DNA of 64,000 nucleotides from Sutcliffiella cohnii. Lineage in GTDB: Bacteria > Bacillota > Bacilli > Bacillales > Bacillaceae_I. Below the pieces are notes generated by a model. That model was not told where the DNA came from. It saw nothing but the letters and a program-made list of their open reading frames with translations, and ran no database searches. The stretch spans positions 3,902,869 through 3,966,868 of the forward strand of contig NZ_CP018866.1 in assembly GCF_002250055.1 (NCBI RefSeq). Reading direction: 5' to 3'. A program made the translations under genes and the position numbers. Positions 42,648 through 51,823 of this stretch are shown in pieces. How positions within the stretch are numbered: the first letter of the stretch is position 1; every line of letters begins with the position of its first letter.

Positions 42648-45600
42648 TTACTTATATTTAGGAATATCAAAATGCAAGACAGGAGCTTCTAGTTGATTGT
42701 ACATATTTTTAATATTTGGTAACTGTTTAGTTGCCCATTCCACATCTGTGGCATATTGTTTGGTTCCAGGATTCGCTGGATTCCACCTCATTTTATATAT
42801 GGTGTTTTGGCCATTTTGATTATGGATATAGTCTTCTCCAATAAACCTTGCTCCTCCAATTATAGCTGCGTCCACAGTGAACCAACCTTCTCTATAAGCT
42901 CTAAACGCACCTAATCTTTCAGCATCTCCGTCATTTGCACCTATGCCGAACATATTATAGGTTGGTTTAATATCTGTTAACGAACTTCTATTAGAAGATG
43001 TTACAAGCTGCAAATTACCATTTCTATCTTTCCCGACCTCTAATTTACCGGTAGCTAAATCAGATTTACCATGACTGGTCTCTAATAGAGCATGAGAAAT
43101 TAAATAAACTTCGTTCACAGAATGTAATAAGCTTGCATCAATAAACGCTTGTCCTTTACCTTGTAATACTCCTTTACCCGAAAGCAAATTATTAATTTGT
43201 GTTGCGGAAACACCCACACTAGAAGTTAAAACTAGGTGTTGGAATATATCATTGTTGTTAGGGTCAAGCATTGATAATACGTCGCTTTCTTTTGCATTAC
43301 GCCAAGCCCCTAAACTAATTTGTTGCCAATTACTATTTTTATTATAGTTTACTAGAACTACTTCACTCTCTGCATTTCTCGTACCATATACGTGACTTGT
43401 CGTGCTAGTACTTTCATATGCTGGTGTACTACTAGCAAGCTTTCCTATATTTGTACTAGATGCTAAGTTAGAGTGGATATATAAATCTCTCTTTTCAAAC
43501 CTAACTTTGTACCAAATATCACTACCATTCCACATATCGCCTTTTTCACTACCTAATATTTCAAAAGTAGTTCCTTGTACTACCGTGAAAGCAACCGAAC
43601 CAGTTAAACTAGGAGTTGTCCGTAAATTACTACCCGCAGTTGCTATTCCTCTCGTATACACTTCTGATATACTAGAAGTTTGAATATAAGCAGGTGCATT
43701 ACGATAACGATCAGTTTGTGGTAGGTCTCTTAATGACATTTGAGTTCTTAACGCACTAGAGAGGGTAACATTATATTGAGTGTATGTGATAAACTCTCTT
43801 TTAGGTGTTTCTTTTTTCTCAGCAGATACTAAAAGCCTGCTTGCCATTTCTTTAACACTATTCGATACTCCAGGTGCATTTAAAATTCTATTGTATCGAT
43901 CGATGGCAGTATCAAATCTTCTGTTTTCATGTTGAATTTTAGCCCAGTTTAGTAAATTTAAAGCACTTGCATTTACACCATAAATGAACCTTTCGTCACT
44001 CGGATATAATACATACCCATTAATAAATAAATTAAACTTACCTGTAGCACTATTATTGCTTTCAGCTTCATTAATCAATTGATTCGCTGAAGGAATTTGC
44101 TGATTTTTTGCTGCATAGCTTTGTTTAATTTCTGCTTCCAACAAAATGTCACTTCTAACTTCTGGGGCAGAAAGAATTCGTTCATAGCGATCCGCTGCAG
44201 TACTATAATTACCATTTCTATGCTGATTTGTAGCCCAATTTAATAGGGATACAGCACTAGAATTAATTCCCTCTATAAATCTATCATCTTGCGGATATAA
44301 TATATACCCATCAATAAATGCAGCTAATAAATGGGATGCACTCGTTTGACTACTCGCATATTCAAATTGTTGTTGTGCAGATGGATAATTTAAATTCTTA
44401 TTGGCATAACTAAGTTTTAGCTGTGCTTCTTGTTTAATAATGTCAGCTAATACCGGGATATCCAAAATTAATTGGTATCGGTTTATCGCTGTTCCAAATT
44501 GGCCATTCTCGTGTTGATTACTAGCCCAAGATAATAAATCTCCAGCAGTTGTATTAATACCGTTAACCAATACTGAGCTTTCATTATAAATTGTCCATCC
44601 ATCAAGCATCATATTTAACCTATTAGTTAATGTCGGAACTTCCATTGCTATATTATAGAAACCATTAGGTGTTGGTATCAATTCATTCTTTTTAGCGAAA
44701 CTTAACTGTATAGTAGTTTTCTTAATTAATTCATTAGAAATAGTTGGTGCCGATAGGATATTTTGATATCTACTTAAAGCAGTATCTATATCTCCAGCTT
44801 GATGCTTGTTTGTTGCCCATATAAATAATGAAATCGCACTAGGTTCAATTCCACTAACAAACCTGCTGTCATTTGGATAAAAAGTAAATCCTTCAATATA
44901 CAACTCTAGTATTTTTGAAGCACTTGTTTCTTTTTGCGCTAAATCAAAAATAACATTAGCTGGGCGCTTCCCAATTTTCGCATCAGTTAAACGGGATTGA
45001 ACACTTCCTAATAAAGAATTATTAATACCTGATACAGCTAAGATCATTTCGTAACGATTAATTGCTGTTTCATAGTTTCCAGCATCATGTTGTCTTACTG
45101 CCCAATTAAACAAGTTTTGTGCACTTTTCTGTAATCCCTCAACAAAGCGCTGGTCATTAGGATATAACTCAAAACCCTCAGCATAAGTTTGAAATATAGC
45201 TGAAACTTGAGTCTGAGCCTTAGCGGTATTGAACAGTTGATCCGCAGACGGGATAACCTTTTTAGCTAATGCATATTCTAAATGTTTTTCAGTAGACTGA
45301 ATAATAACGTCGTTTACAATTGGCGTATTTAATATAGTATTATAACGGTCAATTGCTGTATCATAGTTTCCTCTATTATGTTGACCTTTCGCCCAGTTTA
45401 ACAAAAGTTGAGAGCCTGTTTGAATCCCATCGATAAATCGTTTGTCGTTTGGATAAAACTCATAACCTTCAACATATAAAGCTAGTTTACGAGATGCACT
45501 AGATTCATTGACTGCTAAATCTAAAATAATTTTAGCGGATCGTTTCCCAATTTTTGCGTCTGCAAGACGAGATTCTACGTTACTAATAATAGTTTGATTA

Positions 45601-46475
45601 ATCCCAGCAACACTTAATATCGTTTCATAACGAGCGATTGCAGTACTAAAATTACCGGAATCATGCTGTCTTATCGCCCAATTATATAAATTTTGCGCAC
45701 TCGATTGTAGCCCTTGTTGAAACCTACCATCTTCCGGATACCATTCGTATGCGTCTACATAACTCGCAAATATTCCAGAGACAGTTGTCTGTTTACTAGC
45801 GATACTATAAAGACTGTCCGCACTTGGGATTAATTTCTTGCTGTTAGCGTAAGATAAATGCTTTTCTGTTGATTTCTGGATTGCATTATTCAGTTGTGGT
45901 GCACGAAGGATTCGCTCATAACGGTCAATAGCAGTTGTAAATTGCTGCTGGTTATGCTGCCTTCTAGCCCAAGTTAAAAGCGATTGAGCACTACTTTGAA
46001 TACCATCTACAAATCGACTATCATTTGGATACTTTTCATAGCCTTCAATAAATAATTCTAACTTTTTTGAGGCGCTGTTTTCATTTACTGCTTGCTCATA
46101 ATAGTAATCTGCACCTTTATCTGATTCAATAGATGTTATAGTAGTTGCTTCTACAGTATCCATTTTTCTAGTATTAACAGTTACCGATGATTTTTCAATA
46201 ACCTCTTGTTCATCAGTCTGTTTATCATTACCAATATCTTTTGCAGTTTCCTCATCTATATCCGAGAGTTCAACTTCTGCAATCTCTTCTTCTTTAATAA
46301 TATCTTCTTTTCGTGCGTCGGCTTCATCATCAACCGTAAACGCGTTTTCTTCTTCTTTTGATTCCGTATCGACAAACTCTTCTTCGATTACATTGGCATT
46401 TGAATCATTTGCCATTACAAACTGAGAAGGGGACAAAAGCAACAAAACACAAAGGGTACTTACTGTTTTTTTCAT
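42648..46475 (-). CDS. Giant wall hydrolase: eight TPR-like repeats, SH3b and glucosaminidase
   Basis: This 1275-residue secreted protein has a signal peptide (1-22, ending V-M-A) and an acidic linker (23-122). Eight ~95-residue repeats follow (about 123-890). Each repeat has S-A-S-x-K-L-x-L-x-x-E-G-Y-x-x-Y-P-N-D-x-R-F, then N-W-A-x-x-Q-H-x-x-G-N-F and T-A-I-D-R-Y-x-x-I-L, which looks TPR-like. Repeats 2 and 4 end D-A-K-I-G-K-R; the others end in a Y-A-x-x-x-x-x-I-P-S-A type. An SH3b domain follows (about 950-1020), then an endo-beta-N-acetylglucosaminidase domain (about 1130-1270) with the catalytic Glu in H-A-L-L-E-T-S-H-G-K-S. It cleaves peptidoglycan glycan strands. Its amidase paralogue lies at 51.8 kb. 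Confidence 0.93.
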   Translation of the reverse strand: MKKTVSTLCVLLLLSPSQFVMANDSNANVIEEEFVDTESKEEENAFTVDDEADARKEDIIKEEEIAEVELSDIDEETAKDIGNDKQTDEQEVIEKSSVTVNTRKMDTVEATTITSIESDKGADYYYEQAVNENSASKKLELFIEGYEKYPNDSRFVDGIQSSAQSLLTWARRQHNQQQFTTAIDRYERILRAPQLNNAIQKSTEKHLSYANSKKLIPSADSLYSIASKQTTVSGIFASYVDAYEWYPEDGRFQQGLQSSAQNLYNWAIRQHDSGNFSTAIARYETILSVAGINQTIISNVESRLADAKIGKRSAKIILDLAVNESSASRKLALYVEGYEFYPNDKRFIDGIQTGSQLLLNWAKGQHNRGNYDTAIDRYNTILNTPIVNDVIIQSTEKHLEYALAKKVIPSADQLFNTAKAQTQVSAIFQTYAEGFELYPNDQRFVEGLQKSAQNLFNWAVRQHDAGNYETAINRYEMILAVSGINNSLLGSVQSRLTDAKIGKRPANVIFDLAQKETSASKILELYIEGFTFYPNDSRFVSGIEPSAISLFIWATNKHQAGDIDTALSRYQNILSAPTISNELIKKTTIQLSFAKKNELIPTPNGFYNIAMEVPTLTNRLNMMLDGWTIYNESSVLVNGINTTAGDLLSWASNQHENGQFGTAINRYQLILDIPVLADIIKQEAQLKLSYANKNLNYPSAQQQFEYASSQTSASHLLAAFIDGYILYPQDDRFIEGINSSAVSLLNWATNQHRNGNYSTAADRYERILSAPEVRSDILLEAEIKQSYAAKNQQIPSANQLINEAESNNSATGKFNLFINGYVLYPSDERFIYGVNASALNLLNWAKIQHENRRFDTAIDRYNRILNAPGVSNSVKEMASRLLVSAEKKETPKREFITYTQYNVTLSSALRTQMSLRDLPQTDRYRNAPAYIQTSSISEVYTRGIATAGSNLRTTPSLTGSVAFTVVQGTTFEILGSEKGDMWNGSDIWYKVRFEKRDLYIHSNLASSTNIGKLASSTPAYESTSTTSHVYGTRNAESEVVLVNYNKNSNWQQISLGAWRNAKESDVLSMLDPNNNDIFQHLVLTSSVGVSATQINNLLSGKGVLQGKGQAFIDASLLHSVNEVYLISHALLETSHGKSDLATGKLEVGKDRNGNLQLVTSSNRSSLTDIKPTYNMFGIGANDGDAERLGAFRAYREGWFTVDAAIIGGARFIGEDYIHNQNGQNTIYKMRWNPANPGTKQYATDVEWATKQLPNIKNMYNQLEAPVLHFDIPKYK

Positions 46476-46612
46476 GTCATCACCTTTCTACTTATATTGC
46501 AAGATTCGACTAAAATCTCCTTTATCTACTATAAACTAAACACCACAATTTGAAAACATAATATCGCTTTATATTTTTTGTAAGTTTTTGTAAGAAGTTC
46601 AATCAGAATATA

Positions 46613-46659
46613 AAAACAAGGCTAATTAAGGTAAAAAAATACCAGAATCAGCCTTGTTT
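46613..46659 (-). terminator. Terminator of the exporter-glycosyltransferase operon
   Basis: On the minus strand AACAAGGCT-g-ATT...GGTATTTTTTTACC...AAT-t-AGCCTTGTT is followed by TTTAT. It separates the exporter operon from the glucosaminidase gene. Confidence 0.85.
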
Positions 46660-46663
46660 CTTA

Positions 46664-49192
46664 TTAATTATTATAAGCTCTTAATTTTAGCCTTCTGTAA
46701 TGTGTTTCATAACTAGCATTTTCTTTTACGTAATTCCAACCTTTTTCTATTTGTTCTTCATATAAATGAGGATCAGCCAGTAAGTTATTAATTACGTTTT
46801 TTACTTCACTAGGTTTAGAGTAAATTGCTGCTTCACCGAACAATATTTCGTACTGTTTTGGAAGAATAACTGGGATACCTACTGCCATAGCTTCTATTAT
46901 TACTCTCCCGTAAGATTCAATCCAGTTTGGATGTGTAAAATATACGAAAACATCAAGATTTGCTAAGAACTCTTTAGGTGCAACTTCCCCAAACTTATAT
47001 ACAGACCAATTTTCCGGGATGTAACCTAATACATCTTTTACTGAATTGGCCCCACCTAACACTCTAACCTCATATTCTTCTTGCTCAGGGTAAATTGACA
47101 ATAGTTGTTCTTTGTCATTTGGCCATTTCACAACATTATCCCTTGAATGCCTACCTATAACTATATTATTTGCTTTAGATTCAGAAATTTGTCGGTCATT
47201 CTCTTTCCAATCATTTAGATTAATTATATTTGTCCAGTCTTCCTTTGCTAACGGTATTTCTGATAACGATTGGCTATGATAATTTTCTAAAGCTTGCCTT
47301 ACCAAAGGTCCAATGGGATGCCAAATCCCCGCATTACCAAAGTATTCTATTAAACGATCTTTTACAGTCTTTAAATCATACCTTAAAACACCTTGTGGCC
47401 CATAATCACTCATAGGAGTTTGATTAATAATTAACCTTATTTCCTTTGCTTCAACATTCGGAATATACTCTTGTTTTACTTGTAATACAGGAGGATATCT
47501 AACTATTAACGTATCACAAGAAACATTTTCACCGTACACTATCATTTCTACATTTTCCCCGTCTAACAAATCTCTTACTTTTTGATTTATTTTCTTTTTA
47601 GGGGAATAATCGTAGCGTGCTAATTGAATTAGACCCGTTTTTAATCCGATTTGTTTATGAGCCTTAATTTCCTCTACGCTTGATAGGGTTGAACCTCCAT
47701 CTAATCGGAAATCTGACAGTATAATTACATCAAAATGCTTACGAGTATCTCGTGGTAACCTGTTCGGCTTCATAGGTTCAGGTATAGGGAAAGGACGGTT
47801 CTTTTGTGGAAAATCATAATACAAGTTCTCAGCTTTTTTATGATAATCAACTTGAGCTTCTAAATACTCTTTTCGAGCTCCCATAAAATAACCTGGAAAA
47901 CCGAAGTAGGAATTGCCAGTTAAAGAAGATTCAGATTGCCTTTGGAAGGAGAGTGGTCCTGTTGGTAATTCTAATATACTATCTTCACCAAAGACATGTT
48001 TAATTCGTTTTATAAATTCAGAATCCGCTCCGAACCTCACACAGTCCCAGTATCCAAGAGCCTTTGTTACTTTTTTTCTTCTAAACATAAAAGAAGACAT
48101 ATTACTGAATATATATAAGCCTGGCTTTCCACGTCTGAAAAATTTTAAATTTTCAGTTGCTCTTGCTTGTTGTGAAGTGTTCCCTATAATTCTTGGATTG
48201 TTTAATAAATGTGTTACTTGTTTTTCAATTTTTTCTGGGTGTGACCAATCATCTGCATCATTAATTGTTATAAAATCCCCTGTTGCTACTTGTAATGCTA
48301 GATTACGCGCTGTGTATGCTCCACCATTTTTACTTGCTTTTACAAGCTTAAGTCGTTCGTCCTTTTTCTGTATTTCTTCTACCAATTGAACTGTGCTGTC
48401 GCTACTGCAATCATCAACCACAATAATTTCGAGGTTTTTCCATGTTTGTGTTAAGACTGAATTTAAAGATGTTTCTATTACATCTTCTGCATTATAAACA
48501 GGAATAATAATAGATACTTTTCCCGAATTCTCTTTATAGACAGCCTTGGCTTTCTTATGACTTAAATTATCATAAAAATTCTTCGTTGTTTCTTCTTCCA
48601 AAAGGACAGATGTTAAGCGATAGAATGTATACATTTTATTTATCCACTTTAGCCGTTCGTCAACATTAGTTTCACAATTTGCCAATGCTAGAAATAAATC
48701 AGGATGTTCTTCTCTTTTAAGAGCAGTTAATAATGTACGTTTAGCCTCTTCGTTTTTATTTACAGCTATCAAACATTCTGCTTCTATAATAGTAATTTGT
48801 CTTAATTGCTCTTTATCTTGTTCACCCTCATATAAAAACGGGATATACTTTAGACATTCTTTAGCACCTTCCGGAGTTTGCTTATTGGCATGCCATAAAG
48901 CAATTTCCCAAGCTGCAGATTTCCTTAAAACTGCGTTTGGACTATTTTTATATAGATCTTCTAAATCCTTTAGCGCTTCTTCAAAAAAACCTAAATTTCG
49001 TAATTTATACCTTAGTTGTTCAATTTTTCGTAAATTCGTTTGAGTCTTTCCCTTTTTAAACAACTTCTTTACTCTTTTCCTATTTTTAGAAGAGAGTAAA
49101 GTAAAAATTTTACGTCTTTGACTAGAATTAAAAAATTTATAAAAAAACCATTCGAGGATATTAATTATTCTCTTTTTTAAAATCTTTAGCAT
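46664..49192 (-). CDS. Bifunctional glycosyltransferase (GT2 plus GT4 domains)
   Basis: This 842-residue protein has two predicted transferase modules. After a basic N-terminus and TPR-like helices (about 50-200) comes a GT-A domain (about 228-440): S-I-I-I-P-V-Y-N, L-E-I-I-V-V-D-D-C-S-S-D and I-N-D-A-D-D-W. The C-terminal part (about 480-842) is a GT-B-like domain with I-V-I-G-R-H-S-R-D, V-L-G-G-A and the GT4 signature E-S-Y-G-R-V-I-I-E-A-M-A-V-G-I-P-V-I near 770. Such double enzymes often add two sugars of a repeat unit. It is the third gene of the exporter operon, 20 bp after the ATPase, so it probably builds the exported polymer. Confidence 0.9.
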   Translation of the reverse strand: MLKILKKRIINILEWFFYKFFNSSQRRKIFTLLSSKNRKRVKKLFKKGKTQTNLRKIEQLRYKLRNLGFFEEALKDLEDLYKNSPNAVLRKSAAWEIALWHANKQTPEGAKECLKYIPFLYEGEQDKEQLRQITIIEAECLIAVNKNEEAKRTLLTALKREEHPDLFLALANCETNVDERLKWINKMYTFYRLTSVLLEEETTKNFYDNLSHKKAKAVYKENSGKVSIIIPVYNAEDVIETSLNSVLTQTWKNLEIIVVDDCSSDSTVQLVEEIQKKDERLKLVKASKNGGAYTARNLALQVATGDFITINDADDWSHPEKIEKQVTHLLNNPRIIGNTSQQARATENLKFFRRGKPGLYIFSNMSSFMFRRKKVTKALGYWDCVRFGADSEFIKRIKHVFGEDSILELPTGPLSFQRQSESSLTGNSYFGFPGYFMGARKEYLEAQVDYHKKAENLYYDFPQKNRPFPIPEPMKPNRLPRDTRKHFDVIILSDFRLDGGSTLSSVEEIKAHKQIGLKTGLIQLARYDYSPKKKINQKVRDLLDGENVEMIVYGENVSCDTLIVRYPPVLQVKQEYIPNVEAKEIRLIINQTPMSDYGPQGVLRYDLKTVKDRLIEYFGNAGIWHPIGPLVRQALENYHSQSLSEIPLAKEDWTNIINLNDWKENDRQISESKANNIVIGRHSRDNVVKWPNDKEQLLSIYPEQEEYEVRVLGGANSVKDVLGYIPENWSVYKFGEVAPKEFLANLDVFVYFTHPNWIESYGRVIIEAMAVGIPVILPKQYEILFGEAAIYSKPSEVKNVINNLLADPHLYEEQIEKGWNYVKENASYETHYRRLKLRAYNN

Positions 49193-49211
49193 ATTTGCCT
49201 ACACCTTCGCT

Positions 49212-50738
49212 CTATTTAAGCTTTTTGTTTTTTTGTTTCACTTTTTCCTTATATAATGCTACAGCTTGTTTTGGATCGCCATCAAAAAGGATTTGCCCTC
49301 TTTCAAACCAAATTACTCTTGTACAAACTGTTTCTATATAATTCATACTGTGTGAAACAATTAAAACTGCCTTTGCATCTTCAATCATGTCCTGGATTCT
49401 TTCTGTAGCCTTCTGCTTAAATTGCATATCTCCAGTAGATAACGCCTCATCGATAATAAATATATCTGGTTCAAGAGTGGCTGCAATACTGAATCCTAAT
49501 CTCGCTTTCATACCACTTGAATACGATTTTACTGGTTGGCTAATTTTTTTTCCTAACTCTGAGAATTCAATTATATTATCCACGTTGGAATCAACTTTTT
49601 TCAAAGGCATTCCTAATAACATTCCATTTAGATAAATATTATCCTTTCCGGATAATTGTTCGTTGAATCCCGTACCGTATCCTAGTAAAGCAGATGTTTC
49701 TCCATGTATCTCTATGCTTCCTTTTTCTGGCTCTAATATATTTGTTAAAACTTTACATAGAGTACTTTTCCCAGCCCCATTGTGGCCTATTATACCGATA
49801 ATTTCCCCTTCTCTTATTTCAAAAGAAACATCTTTCAACGCCCAGAATGTTCCTTTTTTCAATTGGTATGAAACACTAACATCTTTTGCTCTAATAACTA
49901 GATCATCTTTAATATTAGAAGTCGTTTCGTTAAAGTTGATTTCTAATTTTTTCTTTGGTTTTCTAGGAGGAATAGATTCTTTATATTTTTTGATGACCAA
50001 AGTAGGGTCTCCAATTTCTTTTATTACTCCCTTGTCTAACCAAATTAATCTATCACAATTTTCTTGTGCAAATTTCATACTATGAGTAACTAGGATTACC
50101 ATTTTTGCTTTATTTACAAGTTCTTTTATTTTGTCAGCAGCTTTATTACTGAATTCACTGTCACCTGTGTTTAGTGCTTCATCTAATATTAGTATTTCTG
50201 GTTCTAAATATGCAGCAACACTGAACCCTAATCTTGCTTTCATCCCACTTGAATAATATTTCATTGGTTGATCTATAAATTCACCTAGACCCGAAAATTC
50301 GTGTATTTCTTCAATAAACGAATGAATTTTTTCTTTTTCAATTCCTAACATCATACCGTTTAAATAAACATTTTCTCGACCTGTTAACTCTTTATTAAAC
50401 CCCATACCTAGCGAAAATAAAGCTGACACCTTTCCCTTGACGGTTAATTGCCCCTCGTCTGGAACTAGAATGCCACTAAGCATTTTACAAAGTGTAGTTT
50501 TTCCAGAACCGTTAGAGCCAATAATCCCTAACACTTCCCCTTTATAACCAGTAAAGTTTAAATTTCTTAACGGCCATACAACTTTACTACTCCGCTTTTT
50601 TTTCTCTCTTTTAAAAAAATCTATTACATGAGATTTATAATCATCCTTTTGCCCGGTGCTGAAGCTAACTCCTAAATCTTTGGCATCAATAATAACTTCT
50701 TTTTTATCTATTGGAACTGTTGCTGAACTTAATGACAT
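49212..50738 (-). CDS. Fused tandem ABC ATPase of a wall-polymer exporter (TagH/Wzt type)
   Basis: This 508-residue protein has two complete nucleotide-binding domains. Domain 1 (about 12-250) has Walker A G-S-N-G-S-G-K-T at 74-81, signature Y-S-S-G-M-K-A-R-L-G-F-S and Walker B I-L-I-L-D-E-A-L. Domain 2 (about 275-505) has G-H-N-G-A-G-K-S-T, the same signature and I-F-I-I-D-E-A-L. Both keep the H-loop His (V-T-H-S-M, V-S-H-S-M), so both should bind and hydrolyse ATP. In the related TagH and Wzt there is a single ATPase domain, sometimes with a C-terminal glycan-binding part, which is absent here. It follows the permease gene by 17 bp. Confidence 0.92.
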   Translation of the reverse strand: MSLSSATVPIDKKEVIIDAKDLGVSFSTGQKDDYKSHVIDFFKREKKKRSSKVVWPLRNLNFTGYKGEVLGIIGSNGSGKTTLCKMLSGILVPDEGQLTVKGKVSALFSLGMGFNKELTGRENVYLNGMMLGIEKEKIHSFIEEIHEFSGLGEFIDQPMKYYSSGMKARLGFSVAAYLEPEILILDEALNTGDSEFSNKAADKIKELVNKAKMVILVTHSMKFAQENCDRLIWLDKGVIKEIGDPTLVIKKYKESIPPRKPKKKLEINFNETTSNIKDDLVIRAKDVSVSYQLKKGTFWALKDVSFEIREGEIIGIIGHNGAGKSTLCKVLTNILEPEKGSIEIHGETSALLGYGTGFNEQLSGKDNIYLNGMLLGMPLKKVDSNVDNIIEFSELGKKISQPVKSYSSGMKARLGFSIAATLEPDIFIIDEALSTGDMQFKQKATERIQDMIEDAKAVLIVSHSMNYIETVCTRVIWFERGQILFDGDPKQAVALYKEKVKQKNKKLK

Positions 50739-50755
50739 AATAAAACCTCTTTTAA

Positions 50756-51532
50756 TTATAATGCTTTTATTATTTTATGTTCGTTTTTACTATAAAAATA
50801 TATCATTGCTGCTATACATATAATAGAAGTAAATCCAATTACAAACAGACCTAAAAATGCAGGATTTTGATTGTACATTAAGACACTTCGATAAGAATCA
50901 ACAATGATAGCAACTGGATTTATCGCAACAACCCAGTCATATTTTTCTGGAAGACGACTACCCTCCCAAATAATCGGTGATGCATAAAAGAACAGTCTCA
51001 TAATATGAGATAGTATATTATCAATATCCCTTATAAATACACATATATACGCAAGAAATAGTGCTATCGCTAAAAGTAATACGAGTTGAACTAATACAAT
51101 GACTGGCAAGTAAACAATATGCCAACTTGGGAATATTCCAAAAATAACTAAAAATATAGCTACCACGATAAGTCCAAATGCAAAGTTAAATAATTGTGTA
51201 GAAGTAGTTGCTAATGGAAATATTGATTTCGGTAAGTATACTTGGTTAATAATAGAACCGTATTTACGAATAGCTTTTGCAGATGTTGTAACGGTCGTGT
51301 TCATCCATCTCCAAACTACTAGTCCGATAACAAGATAAACTGCATAATTCTCTCCGCCTCGTTCTAAGATAATCACTACTAAAAAGTAATAAACTAGAAC
51401 ATTTAGAAGTGGATCTAATAGCCACCAAAAGTATCCAAGGTAACTGTTTCGATTTTCTGCTTTTAAACCTGACTTAACTAAGTATAAAAGTAAGTCTTTT
51501 CGCTTTAACATTTCTAACAAATATTTACGCAT
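50756..51532 (-). CDS. ABC-2 type polysaccharide/teichoic acid export permease (TagG-like)
   Basis: This 258-residue integral membrane protein has about six transmembrane helices. It has the N-terminal pattern of the TagG/KpsM/Wzm family (L-L-Y-L-V-K-S-G-L-K-A-E-N-R-N-S-Y-L-G-Y-F-W-W-L-L-D-P written here with gaps; residues 14-40) and a late Y-A-S-P-I-I-W-E near 190. It should form a homodimer channel that exports an undecaprenyl-linked glycan and is powered by the fused ATPase encoded next. It is the first gene of the minus-strand operon. The ribosome site is weak (GGCGGTG at long spacing). Confidence 0.9.
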   Translation of the reverse strand: MRKYLLEMLKRKDLLLYLVKSGLKAENRNSYLGYFWWLLDPLLNVLVYYFLVVIILERGGENYAVYLVIGLVVWRWMNTTVTTSAKAIRKYGSIINQVYLPKSIFPLATTSTQLFNFAFGLIVVAIFLVIFGIFPSWHIVYLPVIVLVQLVLLLAIALFLAYICVFIRDIDNILSHIMRLFFYASPIIWEGSRLPEKYDWVVAINPVAIIVDSYRSVLMYNQNPAFLGLFVIGFTSIICIAAMIYFYSKNEHKIIKAL

Positions 51533-51823
51533 AATTCAACGTGACACCGCCTGAGTTTAACTAATTATAAAAATTCTTTTAGACATCTTACTTTAACATG
51601 TCTTTTATAAACTTTCCAATATAATATCATTACATAGAGGCTGTAGTACTATTTTGTTTAACAAATGTCAAATAAATTAATATTACTGTAACAAAATTAA
51701 AATCCCTTATTTCATTATATTATTTATCAATATAGCCATAAATATCTCGTAGAAAATTGTAAATTTATGTTGTAAAATGAATGTTGTCTTGTCCGCTAAA
51801 AAATTACTGAAAAGGGGTTATAA
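51533..51823. promoter_or_regulatory. Divergent promoter region between the exporter operon and the repeat amidase
   Basis: This AT-rich 291-bp spacer must hold promoters for both directions. A TAAAAT (about 51773) could be the -10 of the plus-strand gene, but the -35 is not clear. No hairpin or operator with convincing symmetry was seen. Confidence 0.45.
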
